Shown piece by piece: positions 56,011-64,000 of a stretch of DNA of 64,000 bases. The number at the start of each line of letters is the position of its first letter. Position 1 is the stretch's first letter. Source of the DNA: an uncultured Planctomycetaceae bacterium (GTDB lineage Bacteria; Planctomycetota; Planctomycetia; Planctomycetales; Planctomycetaceae). The translations under genes were made by a program, and so were the position numbers. The stretch lies in contig CALFSX010000010.1 in the NCBI GenBank assembly GCA_937916515.1, positions 1 through 64,000 of the forward strand, given 5' to 3'. The notes below the pieces were generated by a model. It was not told where the DNA came from. It saw only the letters and a program-made list of their open reading frames with translations, and did not search any database.

Positions 56011-57476
56011 CAGCACTTCACCAAATTGGCGTTCGCCAGAGGCGGAAGTGGAACGTGTCCGTCGCGATACAAAACGTTATAAGCCGAAAACGGAATCAGA
56101 TGTCCTGTTGGCAGCACAAAATGCACACACGACTGCATCAATTGACGAATGTCGAAGTTCCACGCATCCATGAATGAAGTCGTTGTAATGCGAAACATGT
56201 CAGACGGATTCAGCTGTTGAGTCATCGTCTTCAGAAAAAACTGCTGAGCCAAAGCCAGTTCGTCTGGCAAGAGGTTCTCGCCCAAACTGACGGGAGTGAC
56301 TGCGTTCACTCCTGAGCCCGCTTCTGTTTCGCAACCTCCCAAACCGCAGGGCTGGCGAGCCAGGTAGGCGGCAATCAGTTCCTGAGCTCGCTGACGATTG
56401 AAGGTGATTCGCCCGGACAGCAGGTCCAGATGATTCTGCAGATCCAGAAATCTGGCGAGCGGTAGAGCTCGATCGCCCGCGCGGACTCCATACGCCAGAG
56501 TGTGAGCATTCGGATGAGCACACGGCAATGGCGAGAAATCCGTTTCCTTCCAAACGCCGCTTGTTTGCGCAGCCACGCGTTGGATGATATCGGGAAACGT
56601 AATCCGTTGTTCAAGCTGTTCCGGCATCACAAACCGACCGGAATAGGTCGCAGGCTGAAAACTGACTCCCGTCACCCACGGACGCTGCATCCCAAAAGTC
56701 ACGATTTCTCCCAGCTGATATTCGTTCACACCCGGCTGAACCGTGCACACCAGAATCGTATTCAGCCCGACTTCACCAAGCTGCTCGACGGCTTTCAGCT
56801 TTGTTTCCAGCAGCGACTCGCCTCGCAGCACTTCATAGCCATCGTCGCTGAAGCCGTCGAACTGCAGGTAGATTTCGGTGCGGTGTTTTTGTTCGGCGAC
56901 CTGTTCCAGAAATCGCCGATCTTTTGCCAGGCGAACACCATTGGTGTTGATCATCACGATGTCGATCGGCTGGTCACACGCGTACTTATGAATCCGCAGA
57001 AACTCTGGATGAATAGTGGGTTCACCGCCAGAAAGCTGCAGAATTTCAGGCTGGCCTTCCACTTCCACCAGACGATCAATGGCCGCCCTGCACTGCTCAA
57101 AAGTTAAGTGTTTGCCGCCGGGACCGCTGACAGCAAAACACATCGGGCATTCCAGATTGCAGCCAGCCGTAATTTCCAGCAAGCCGATGCATGTGTGCTG
57201 TTCATGTTCGGAACACAACCCGCAATCATAGGGACAGCCCTGCTTCACTTCCGCCCCATAACTAAACGGAACTTTACCGGGCAAGCTGTAACTGTTGCGA
57301 TCAAACCAGCGTACGTCGCTGCAAACGAAGTCTTCGCGTGCCCCGTGAACTTCACACGTTTTGCGGAAGTAGACGCGTCCATCCCGCGAAACAATCTTCG
57401 CCGGCACCACCTTCAGACAGTCAGGGCACAAGCTCTGAGTCGTCCCCAGAAACGTGTAGTCACGAAAAACAGTCAT
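56010..57476 (-). CDS. Radical SAM enzyme of the MJ0619/Tes-like (COG1964) group
   Basis: The 488-residue protein has an N-terminal Cys-rich part (C17, C20, C41, C52, then 'GCPYDCGLCSEHEQHTC'), followed by the radical SAM motif 'CNLECPMC' (C106, C110, C113) and 'LQLSGGEPTIHPEF'. This order (extra Fe-S ligands, then 'HTC...EITAGCNLECPMCF') matches enzymes such as methanopterin C-methylase MJ0619 and tetraether synthase Tes, which form C-C bonds. A second Cys group 'CGLGGCE' lies near residue 375. It overlaps small membrane protein and Lgt-like genes. A lipid substrate is inference. Confidence 0.85.
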   Translation of the reverse strand: MTVFRDYTFLGTTQSLCPDCLKVVPAKIVSRDGRVYFRKTCEVHGAREDFVCSDVRWFDRNSYSLPGKVPFSYGAEVKQGCPYDCGLCSEHEQHTCIGLLEITAGCNLECPMCFAVSGPGGKHLTFEQCRAAIDRLVEVEGQPEILQLSGGEPTIHPEFLRIHKYACDQPIDIVMINTNGVRLAKDRRFLEQVAEQKHRTEIYLQFDGFSDDGYEVLRGESLLETKLKAVEQLGEVGLNTILVCTVQPGVNEYQLGEIVTFGMQRPWVTGVSFQPATYSGRFVMPEQLEQRITFPDIIQRVAAQTSGVWKETDFSPLPCAHPNAHTLAYGVRAGDRALPLARFLDLQNHLDLLSGRITFNRQRAQELIAAYLARQPCGLGGCETEAGSGVNAVTPVSLGENLLPDELALAQQFFLKTMTQQLNPSDMFRITTTSFMDAWNFDIRQLMQSCVHFVLPTGHLIPFSAYNVLYRDGHVPLPPLANANLVKC

Positions 57477-57841
57477 GTGCGTGAGCCTTGTTCGTCCCGT
57501 TCAGAATCATCCAAGGAGCTTGCCGTATCAGAGGCTGAAACTTTCGGAATGTACGTTCGGAAGATTAAGCGGACCACCACGACAGCCGCAATGATTCCTA
57601 CGGCAAATGCCAAAATAAACACGTAGCCCGGATCACTAATCTGCACAACGGACGCACCGGCCAATCCCACCCCGAAGCAAGTAAACACAAAAGCAATCAA
57701 ACCGCCGATGCACGCCATCACAGCGACAACAAACAGTGTAATCGGCCCGGGCGGCTTCGAAGACGTAACGTTCACAACAGTACGTTCTTCCTGTTGACTG
57801 CCCGTTACCCGATAGGGATTGTTCGACGAAGAATCTGTCAT
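57473..57841 (-). CDS. Small membrane protein with NPY motif
   Basis: 122 residues: 'MTDSSSNNPYRVTGS' at the N-terminus, two membrane helices ('LFVVAVMACIGGLIAFVFTCFG' and 'VFILAFAVGIIAAVVVVRLIF') and an acidic tail. Stop overlaps the radical-SAM ATG by four bases (ATGA). Function unknown; probably part of the same membrane-associated complex. Confidence 0.75.
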   Translation of the reverse strand: MTDSSSNNPYRVTGSQQEERTVVNVTSSKPPGPITLFVVAVMACIGGLIAFVFTCFGVGLAGASVVQISDPGYVFILAFAVGIIAAVVVVRLIFRTYIPKVSASDTASSLDDSERDEQGSRT

Positions 57842-58140
57842 TCAACACCGTCCGTTTCTTCTTTTCGCCAACGCCCAGTGCCGATTCTCCGCTTCACTGA
57901 TCTTGCCACAAACACGCCAATCGGGATTGGCAGAACAAGACACGCCAACTGCACAACGACAGCCATTCCTCTGGGGCTTTGCTTTGCCGTAGAGCTCAGT
58001 CCAGCGCAAGTCGCAGAAAATGCGACGAAGCCTGACACGACCGAAACGACGCCATGAAGTGCCACCATTAAACCACTCGGCATTTTGCTCTGGTCAGAAC
58101 CAACTGGGGGTGAATACGGATCTCCTTGATGTTCATCCAT
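57838..58140 (-). CDS. Small membrane protein with DPYSPP motif
   Basis: 100 residues from the ATG at 58140: 'MDEHQGDPYSPPVGS', two membrane helices and a basic C-terminus. The track starts it at 58230 inside the upstream gene; the start at 58140 overlaps that gene by 8 bases. Its last four bases overlap the next start (ATGA). Confidence 0.7.
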   Translation of the reverse strand: MDEHQGDPYSPPVGSDQSKMPSGLMVALHGVVSVVSGFVAFSATCAGLSSTAKQSPRGMAVVVQLACLVLPIPIGVFVARSVKRRIGTGRWRKEETDGVE

Positions 58141-58552
58141 AAACGTCAAGCCCATTTTCTTCACCAGCTGAAACGCTACGAACCTGACATGGCAACGTGT
58201 CACGAGCCGACAGCAAACCAACCACCACACCGACGATTACACTCACGCCAATCGCAACGCTCGAAACCACAGTATAGAACAACTGCGAATTCCAATCCGC
58301 AAACCAAAACTGCAACAGCGATCCAAAAACAACAAGAGCCACTTCCAGGCAAATGAACAACAGCACGCCACCGACCAACATCACGACAGACGCAGCAATC
58401 GGTGCCACCATCGCAAACACAATGCTGGCCTTCAACAAACCAGCAAACGTGTAGACAAGCTGCACTTCATCCAAAGGATCAATCGCGCGAGGGGCAGTGT
58501 AGGGATCGCGTCCTGAATTCGGGTGGTCAAAATCGCGTGATTCATGGTTCAT
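58133..58552 (-). CDS. Small membrane protein with DPYTAP motif
   Basis: 139 residues with N-terminal 'SGRDPYTAPRAID' and three hydrophobic segments ('SIVFAMVAPIAASVVMLVGGVLLFI', 'LEVALVVFGSLLQFWF', 'VVSSVAIGVSVIVGVVVGLL'). First of the fully coupled block of small proteins; 76 bases downstream of the MFS gene. Family unknown. Confidence 0.7.
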   Translation of the reverse strand: MNHESRDFDHPNSGRDPYTAPRAIDPLDEVQLVYTFAGLLKASIVFAMVAPIAASVVMLVGGVLLFICLEVALVVFGSLLQFWFADWNSQLFYTVVSSVAIGVSVIVGVVVGLLSARDTLPCQVRSVSAGEENGLDVYG

Positions 58553-58628
58553 AGGAATTCACCAAACTCACGTGCTGAAGCAGGCATGCGACCACAGACC
58601 AACCCGGCAGTGATCCTTAAAACACAAC

Positions 58629-60077
58629 TTACTCCGGCAATTCTTCCCCCTGAGTTTCCTTCGCCAGCAACGTCACAACCACACCGACTCCAAACAGCGG
58701 AATCATGTACGACGAAGACATACTCGGGGTCCACTTCAACAGCCCCGATGCCAAAATCGCCGCCGCTGAACCAATCCGACCTGCGTTAAAACAAAAGCCA
58801 GTTCCGGTGCCACGCAAGCGAGTCGGAAACAATTCAGGAAAGTACACAGCATAACCCGCATGCATGCCTAACGTTAGAAACCCAAACACGGGCAGAAACA
58901 GGCACAGAGTCAGTCGCGAGTAATCTCCGGGAGCAAGCACATGAAACAACAGGATGGCCGAAACAAGGCCGCCAAGGTGATAAAACACAAACGCCCCCTT
59001 GCGACCGATCACATTGGAAATCGATCCAAACAGCACCAGCCCGAATCCTCCACCCAGCACCATCGTGAGGAACATGCCAATCATTTCCTCCTTCTTAATG
59101 TCGTCCTTCCCAGCCTTCAACGCCGAAACTCGTTGAGCCTTCTGTTCATCAGTGGGCGACTTCCAATCAACATCTGCCAAACCAGCCGTCTGCAGCACCT
59201 GCTGTTCGGCTCGACGCTTCAGAGTGTCCTTGCCGAAAATATGGCACCCCCAGAACGTTGTCAGGCCAATCGTTGCCAGAGAAACGCCAACGATCGTGTT
59301 TCTCATGAAGGCTGGCGCAAACAAACTGCTTAGCGAACCGGTCTTCTGAGTCGCATCAGTTTTTTCACGCTCACGCGCCTGAACCCATTGTTCAGGTTCT
59401 CGCAGTTTCCAGCGGATAAACACCGTCAACAAGGCTGGCACAACGCCGATCATGAAGCCAAGTCGCCAGGTATTGTCTCCCATCACCTGTTTGCTGATCA
59501 CAAAGTAACCAACGGCGACGGCCATCAATGTCCCAAACACACTGGACGCATGAAAGATAGATCCCATCACCGGACGAGACCGCTTGGGCATCACTTCGGC
59601 CACCATCGCACTGGCCACCGCCCATTCTCCACCAACTCCCATCGCCACAAAAAACCGCAGCACCACCATCTGCCAAGGAGCATTCGCGAAAGCCGTAATG
59701 CATGTGAAGACAGAATAAAACAGGATCGTATAGATCATGGTCTTGGACCGGCCAATGCGGTCGCTCAACATGCCGAACAGGATTCCGCCGAAGGCTCCTC
59801 CCAGCAGGAACGAGGCCAACGCGTAACTGTTCCACGACGAAATCACTTTCTGAGTCGCCTCGTCGATATTCGATGAACTCGTGCCCAACAACTGAGGCAT
59901 CGCGTCGTTCATACTGGCAACAAAGATTTGGCCTTCGAACACATCGAATACCCAACCCAGCGATGCAATCAACAGCACCAGCCACTGGTAGTTGGAAATC
60001 CCTTGATACCAGGTAAGTGTGGATTCAGCGGTCTTCTGCAAGTCGGCTGGCGACTTGTATGGCGATTCATCACTCAT
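58629..60077 (-). CDS. MFS transporter
   Basis: The 482-residue protein begins 'MSDESPYKSPADL', the same short motif as the small neighbours, then has 12 predicted helices. 'GMLSDRIGRSKTM' is the MFS signature after helix 2, and 'VMPKRSRPVMGSIFHASS' is similar to sugar/organic-acid transporters (SLC2/SLC22 and SV2-like). A charged insertion of about 60 residues lies between helices 6 and 7. The ATG at 60077 is chosen over the track's 60095. Substrate unknown; it heads the operon. Confidence 0.85.
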   Translation of the reverse strand: MSDESPYKSPADLQKTAESTLTWYQGISNYQWLVLLIASLGWVFDVFEGQIFVASMNDAMPQLLGTSSSNIDEATQKVISSWNSYALASFLLGGAFGGILFGMLSDRIGRSKTMIYTILFYSVFTCITAFANAPWQMVVLRFFVAMGVGGEWAVASAMVAEVMPKRSRPVMGSIFHASSVFGTLMAVAVGYFVISKQVMGDNTWRLGFMIGVVPALLTVFIRWKLREPEQWVQAREREKTDATQKTGSLSSLFAPAFMRNTIVGVSLATIGLTTFWGCHIFGKDTLKRRAEQQVLQTAGLADVDWKSPTDEQKAQRVSALKAGKDDIKKEEMIGMFLTMVLGGGFGLVLFGSISNVIGRKGAFVFYHLGGLVSAILLFHVLAPGDYSRLTLCLFLPVFGFLTLGMHAGYAVYFPELFPTRLRGTGTGFCFNAGRIGSAAAILASGLLKWTPSMSSSYMIPLFGVGVVVTLLAKETQGEELPE

Positions 60078-60854
60078 AAACGGCAAACTTCTCAATTAAA
60101 CTTAGTACTGCGGATAACCTGTTCACGTTGAGACAATTTCTTCCCGGCGGCACATTGTCGTTTGCACCGTAGCTAAACCACGGCCTGGGCGTGGGACAAA
60201 AGTTGAATGCAACGCAAAGCATAAATCGATCGTTGACAAGTTTCTTTCAAAACAAACGATGCCACAATCGGCTGCACGCCTCGTCGTTTTATCTTCCACC
60301 AACGAACCTGAAATACTAACTCGAACGGCTGCCGTCTCCTACCGTGCCACAACCGCCGAACCTTCATTGACGGGCAATTCCAGGTCCTGACACCATCCCA
60401 AAGCCCCACATTCAGGTATTCACGCTGAGCCCAAACATGCTGGTCCGATTCTGCGACTGACGGCACCACAAAGCCTATTCGCCACAAAAACACTGAAGAT
60501 CTCTGCGAATTCCACCTCCATTCCGAGCACCAAAGTACTCGACGACTCACCTCGTCAACCGCGATTCAAAGTGACAGGCAATCAGGCAAACGCAACGCCA
60601 CACGCTGCATTTCGATGCCCCTGCCATAAACCACTGTTTACAACCATCGGAGACCTAAACACCGAATTGATGTATTCATTCCGGTGGCGGAGTGTAGGAT
60701 GAGCGGATGCAATACCTGACCACTCACGGCACTGCCGGACGCTGTCGCCTTCATTCGGATCTGTCTTTCGCGACAAAACCGAACCTGATATTGACGCAAA
60801 CCCTGCCCGCTGAAACTCGCAACACGCAGCGGACTTGTTCCGAAGTCAGGTTGC
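60078..60854. other. Long intergenic region without a supported gene
   Basis: 777 bases between the divergent MFS and zinc-ribbon genes. The ORF at 60173-60550 (minus) is Trp/Arg-rich without motif and I do not accept it. No strong hairpins, repeats or tRNA-like folds were noticed. It presumably contains promoters for both sides. Confidence 0.5.
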
Positions 60855-61196
60855 GTGCCATCCGTGTCAAATAGAAAACCACTCCCCCTGTTTGGCAGCG
60901 AAGCTCGCGCTAACTGCCCCGTTTGCGGCGAAACAAGCTATTCACCGGCAGGCATTCACCCGCAATGTGCGGTCCGCCAGGCAGACAGTGCTCGGATGGG
61001 GCGCATCCGTGCCAGCGCAACGATACGACAACAGGCAGAGACGATCAGCGACAAAAGCCCATGGAGTCGCGTGTGCCCCGAATGTAGCCAGTCACAACAT
61101 ATCCAGAAAAGATCATGTTTGTGCGGACACGTTTTCGGCTTGCAATCCAGTGCAGCCAACGGACATGCAACGAACAGGGACACCCCAACCTCATGA
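60855..61196 (+). CDS. Small zinc-ribbon protein upstream of floA
   Basis: 113 residues with '[25 protein letters not shown]' and a second '[19 protein letters not shown]', so two Cys pairs that could bind zinc. The start is a GTG. Its TGA overlaps the floA ATG by four bases (ATGA), strong evidence that both are real and coupled. I recall similar short zinc-ribbon proteins in planctomycetes, function unknown. It may regulate or assist FloA. Confidence 0.78.
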   Translation: MPSVSNRKPLPLFGSEARANCPVCGETSYSPAGIHPQCAVRQADSARMGRIRASATIRQQAETISDKSPWSRVCPECSQSQHIQKRSCLCGHVFGLQSSAANGHATNRDTPTS

Positions 61197-62173
61197 ATTC
61201 GCCGATTCTATGGATCACGCTGGCGATATTCGCCGCCGGCTTTGCGTTGGTTCTACGACACTATTTTGTTCTCTGGCTGCAGGCTTATTTTGCAGGAGCA
61301 CACGTAAGTCTGCTCTCACTGGTTTCGATGTCACTTCGCAAAATCGATCCACAGGTGATTGTGCGCTGCAGGATCATGTGCGTACAGGCCGGGCTTGCAG
61401 ACATTTCCAGAGACGCACTTGAATCTCAATACCTGGCCGGAGGCGACGTCAAACGCATCACTGTGGCACTGATTGTTGCACACAGAGCGTCAATCGAACT
61501 CAGCTTCGACACAGCCGCCGCAGTCGACCTGGCAGGCAGAGACATACTTGACGCCGTCAGGCTTAGCGTGAACCCCAAAGTCATCATGTGCCCTGACCCC
61601 GAAACAGGACACGGCGACACGCTTGATGGCGTCGCCAAAGACGGTATTCAGTTGAAGGTGCGAGTCCGAGTCACAGTGCGAACAAACCTTCCGCAACTGG
61701 TGGGCGGTGCTACAGAAGCAACGGTTATCGCTAGAGTTGGCCAGGGAATTGTTTCTGCAATTGGATCCTGTGAAAGCTATCGAGACGCACTGGCTGATCC
61801 TCAGATTATCACGCGTCAGGTGCTTGCCAAGGGCCTGGATTCTCAAACCGCATTTGCGATCGTATCGATTGATATTGCCGACATCGACGTTGGCACAAAT
61901 GTCGGTGCCAAACTACAGCATGCACAGGCAGAAGCCGACATTCGCATTGCTCGCGCTCACGCTGAAGAACGCAGAGCGATGGCGGTCGCCAAAGAACAAC
62001 AGATGATTGCACTTACTCGAGAATACGAAGCCGAAATTGTCCTTGCCGAAATCGGAATTCCAGCTGCAATTGCAGAAGCTTACAGAAATGGACAGTTACG
62101 AGCGGAAAAGAAACCCGCGCTCCATCGAAAGACACCCGCCCGTTCTTCGCGAGCTGGTGCACAGCTTTTCTAA
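61193..62173 (+). CDS. floA: Flotillin-like FloA (SPFH-type membrane scaffold protein)
   Basis: The 326-residue protein has an N-terminal membrane segment ('[17 protein letters not shown]') then '[23 protein letters not shown]', '[23 protein letters not shown]', '[12 protein letters not shown]' and '[12 protein letters not shown]'-like '[12 protein letters not shown]', all typical of FloA/YqfA. It organises membrane microdomains. The track start at 61115 is inside the upstream gene; ATG 61193 is used. The end deviates: after 'AEAYRNGQL' it runs '[18 protein letters not shown]' and stops, without the conserved GVMDY...ADT tail I expect, and the 86-bp repeat starts on the next base. Confidence 0.92.
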   Translation: MNSPILWITLAIFAAGFALVLRHYFVLWLQAYFAGAHVSLLSLVSMSLRKIDPQVIVRCRIMCVQAGLADISRDALESQYLAGGDVKRITVALIVAHRASIELSFDTAAAVDLAGRDILDAVRLSVNPKVIMCPDPETGHGDTLDGVAKDGIQLKVRVRVTVRTNLPQLVGGATEATVIARVGQGIVSAIGSCESYRDALADPQIITRQVLAKGLDSQTAFAIVSIDIADIDVGTNVGAKLQHAQAEADIRIARAHAEERRAMAVAKEQQMIALTREYEAEIVLAEIGIPAAIAEAYRNGQLRAEKKPALHRKTPARSSRAGAQLF

Positions 62174-62259
62174 CAATGGCTTCGCCCTTGACCCAGTGGC
62201 ATGGCACGCAGAAAGACGTGGAACGCTCGAATCGTCGAACCGCTCCGTTGTCGCTACGA
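62174..62259 (+). repeat. Dispersed 86-bp repeat, copy C
   Basis: Begins directly after the floA stop. CAATGGC-TTC-GCCCTTG is the imperfect hairpin (one mismatch), then GACCCAGTGGCATGG and ending CCGCTCCGTTGTCGCTACGA. It aligns over its full 86 bases with copy B at 13226-13311. Confidence 0.9.
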
Positions 62260-62447
62260 ATAAAATGTGCCGACCGTGCGTTTACATCAGACATAGCGCT
62301 TGCATACGCTCTGAGCCGCAAAATTCTGACAGCAACGGATCGAGGCTTTACCAACAAAAGATGGCACAATGAACAGCCTCATCTGCAATTCACATCAGCG
62401 AACACCATTCAGATCACGTCGATTGTTTTAACTAAGGAGATTTCGTA

Positions 62448-62561
62448 ATGGGTGACAAAGGCAGCAAAGACAAGGGAAAACGAGAAACGCAAAAAAAAGC
62501 GTTGTTAAGCCCCAAAGAAAAACGTAAAGCCAAAAACGAAAAGAAAAACAAGGTGGAATAA
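62448..62561 (+). CDS. 37-residue lysine-rich protein
   Basis: Too short for the ORF track. It has a textbook ribosome-binding site AAGGAG eight bases before the ATG. The product starts 'MGDKGSKDKGKRETQKKAL' and is about one third Lys, with a few acidic residues, so it is basic and probably unstructured. Such very basic mini-proteins could bind nucleic acid or ribosomes. I recall similar short Lys-rich proteins in planctomycetes; function unknown. Gap to floA is occupied by repeat C. Confidence 0.75.
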   Translation: MGDKGSKDKGKRETQKKALLSPKEKRKAKNEKKNKVE

Positions 62562-62599
62562 ACGAGCTGGCACATCAGTTCACCTGACAAAATGCCAAC

Positions 62600-62627
62600 T
62601 GCATGGCCGTCGAAAAGCGGCCATGCA
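62600..62627. terminator. Convergent hairpin between mini-gene and sulfatase
   Basis: A perfect 10-bp stem TGCATGGCCG / CGGCCATGCA with loop TCGAAAAG touches the sulfatase stop codon. T-tracts on either side are weak, so it may be a bidirectional terminator helped by other factors. Confidence 0.7.
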
Positions 62628-64000
62628 CTATTTGCGGCGTTCCACTGAAAACACATTCCCCTGCGGCCGTTCCGGAAGTGTGCTTTTCCAATCAGCAATC
62701 TGAGTCAACAACTGCGATACCACCAGCGGATGGAGCTTACTGAGATCTGACTTCTCAAACGGATCTGCCGTGAGATCATACAGCTCGGCGTATGTCGAAT
62801 CCTCATTTGTCAACGCCTTCCAGTGATCCTGAACGATCGCATAAGAGACCCAGTGGTGAGGCTGCCGAGCTTTGATCGGCCACGAACCCGCCATCTTCCA
62901 GAACAGTGGACTTGGCCGCTTTGGACTTGCCGTTCCAGTAAGAACGGCCACCTGACTGACTCCATCCGGACGATAGGACTCCGGTAAGGTGACTCCCGCC
63001 AGGTCACAAAACGTGGGCAGCAGATCGACAGCGGAAATCAGTGATTGATCATCCACTTTTCCGGCAGCAATTCGCCCCGGCCACCTGGCGATAAACGGAA
63101 CACCAATCCCACCTTCGTACAATGCTGCTTTGTAGCCCTTGCGACCAGCCGTAATGCCCATTGATGCAGCAACCCCATAACCGGCACCAGTTGCCGTGTC
63201 GTACATCAGAGCTAGCTCAGCACCTTCGGCAGCTCTGGCTGGACCGTTGTCGCTGCTGAAGATCACCAACGTATTGTCGGTCAGATTCAGTCGATCCAGA
63301 ACATCAAGCACCTGTCCAATGCGATCATCCGCATGAGACAACACGGACGCATAAATATTGTCACGCTCTTCAAGATCGCGAAAACGCCAGCGATATTTCG
63401 GCACCACATGAAACGGCGTATGAGGCTCATGAAGCCACAAATTCACAAAGAACGGCTGCCTGGATGCCTCACACTTTTCAATAAAGCGAATCGCATTTTC
63501 AGCATCTTCGTGCACCGGCATCTGCTCGCCCGCGCAATTGAAAGCACCGTATTCGTCATAGCCATATTCGCTGGGTAGCGGCGAATCGGGAATCATGTCA
63601 TTGGATAAATGCCACTTACCAAAATGAGCGGTCGCGTATCCGGCACTCTTCAGAAACCTCGGCAGAGTTGGCGTTTCAGGGGCCAGCCAATCGGGCATAT
63701 TTCGTTTTGCGTTGCTGGGCACCCACGCAAAATGTCCGTCGATATTATATCGAGCCGGAAAGTGGCCGGTCATTACCGCCGTTCGACTGGGGGAACAAAC
63801 ACCGCTGGCGACAGTAAACCGATGAAAGTCGGTTCCTTCTTTTGCAAGCCGATCAATATTTGGCGTTTTCACATACGGATGACCGTGGCAACTTAAGTCT
63901 CCCCAGCCCCAGTCATCCGCGAAAATGAACACAATGTTCGGACGTTCATCAGCAACCAGGTCGCGACCAACAACAAAAACGACAAGCACAATCAGAAGGA
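62628..64000 (-). CDS. Sulfatase (formylglycine-type), cut by window end
   Basis: At least 457 codons are visible and the frame is open to the edge, so the signal peptide start lies beyond the window; the track's 63989 is only an internal GTG. 'PNIVFIFADDWGWGDLSCHG' gives the metal-binding DD, and 'GVCSPSRTAVMTG' is the CxPSR site converted to formylglycine by a sulfatase-activating enzyme. 'HFGKWHL', 'SSDNGPARAAEG' and 'ELYDLTADPFEKSDL' complete the family pattern. It should hydrolyse sulfate esters, probably of an algal polysaccharide, in the periplasm or outside the cell. Confidence 0.95.
   Translation of the reverse strand, partial: LLIVLVVFVVGRDLVADERPNIVFIFADDWGWGDLSCHGHPYVKTPNIDRLAKEGTDFHRFTVASGVCSPSRTAVMTGHFPARYNIDGHFAWVPSNAKRNMPDWLAPETPTLPRFLKSAGYATAHFGKWHLSNDMIPDSPLPSEYGYDEYGAFNCAGEQMPVHEDAENAIRFIEKCEASRQPFFVNLWLHEPHTPFHVVPKYRWRFRDLEERDNIYASVLSHADDRIGQVLDVLDRLNLTDNTLVIFSSDNGPARAAEGAELALMYDTATGAGYGVAASMGITAGRKGYKAALYEGGIGVPFIARWPGRIAAGKVDDQSLISAVDLLPTFCDLAGVTLPESYRPDGVSQVAVLTGTASPKRPSPLFWKMAGSWPIKARQPHHWVSYAIVQDHWKALTNEDSTYAELYDLTADPFEKSDLSKLHPLVVSQLLTQIADWKSTLPERPQGNVFSVERRK

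Noticed and set aside
60173-60550. Minus-strand 125-residue ORF in the large intergenic gap
   Set aside because: Trp/Arg-rich composition, no motif, no ribosome-binding site; looks like random open frame.
62176-62448. Plus-strand ORF of 90 residues after floA
   Set aside because: It starts inside repeat copy C, has no family motif, and overlaps the ribosome-binding site of the lysine-rich gene.
1-64000. CRISPR arrays, tRNA genes, insertion sequences, phage genes, toxin-antitoxin or restriction systems
   Set aside because: Looked for on both strands by eye and by protein motif; nothing supports any of them.

Overview
The window looks like chromosomal DNA of a marine-type planctomycete. No 16S gene is present, so this rests on content: a MoxR/DUF58/BatA-like/vWA cluster followed by large secreted or membrane proteins, a CxPSR sulfatase, a giant cadherin-repeat protein with a planctomycete-style N-terminal 'IEPMILMSA' motif, a plant-like fused AroD-AroE, a FloA flotillin, exported Gfo/Idh and GGT enzymes, and many small membrane proteins beginning with an NPYxxP-like motif. 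No tRNA, rRNA, CRISPR array, IS element or phage gene was recognised. The window is ordinary chromosome with several unusual genes rather than a mobile island.

Layout. 1-6.2 kb (+): a surface-glycan type cluster with an ELM1-family protein, a zinc-ribbon methyltransferase, a GT4-like glycosyltransferase, a DxD-type transferase, an FkbM methyltransferase and a MycE/TylF-like methyltransferase, closed by a strong intrinsic terminator. 6.3-7.2 kb (-): a SirB1-like transglutaminase-fold protein. 7.7-11.5 kb (+): a ribose-type sugar ABC operon (lipoprotein, double ATPase, permease). 11.6-13.2 kb: murJ. 13.2-13.4 kb: an 86-bp dispersed repeat plus three small hairpins. 13.5-17.5 kb: an S2P protease, a membrane protein and a secreted protein split by one frameshift. 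17.6-23.4 kb (+): mutL, aroDE fusion, aroK and an overlapping prepilin peptidase. 23.4-25.2 kb: OsmC protein and a ROK kinase lacking its zinc motif. 25.3-29.0 kb (+): ppx-ppk1.

29.1-45.9 kb (-): one long co-oriented cluster. It runs from MoxR, DUF58, BatA-like and vWA membrane proteins through a large membrane protein and two low-complexity secreted proteins to an NPCBM protein, an HtrA protease and a second HtrA-like protein whose catalytic Ser is Ala. 46.2-49.0 kb (-): the cadherin-repeat protein with near-identical 324-bp DNA repeats and one frameshift. 49.2-52.0 kb (-): two poorly characterised proteins, one resembling the C-terminal part of a sulfatase.

52.2-60.1 kb (-): an operon, mostly translationally coupled, with an MFS transporter, three small membrane proteins, a radical-SAM enzyme of the MJ0619/Tes-like type, an Lgt paralogue, a further small membrane protein, an exported Gfo/Idh oxidoreductase and a gamma-glutamyltransferase. 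This is my best candidate for an undescribed, possibly lipid-modifying, system. 60.9-62.6 kb (+): zinc-ribbon protein, floA, a second downstream copy of the 86-bp repeat and a 37-residue lysine-rich gene missing from the ORF track. 62.6-64 kb (-): a sulfatase cut by the window edge.

The 86-bp repeat occurs three times (window start, after murJ, after floA) and explains several false ORFs and start-site errors. All functional calls come from motif reading and memory of families; no database search was run.
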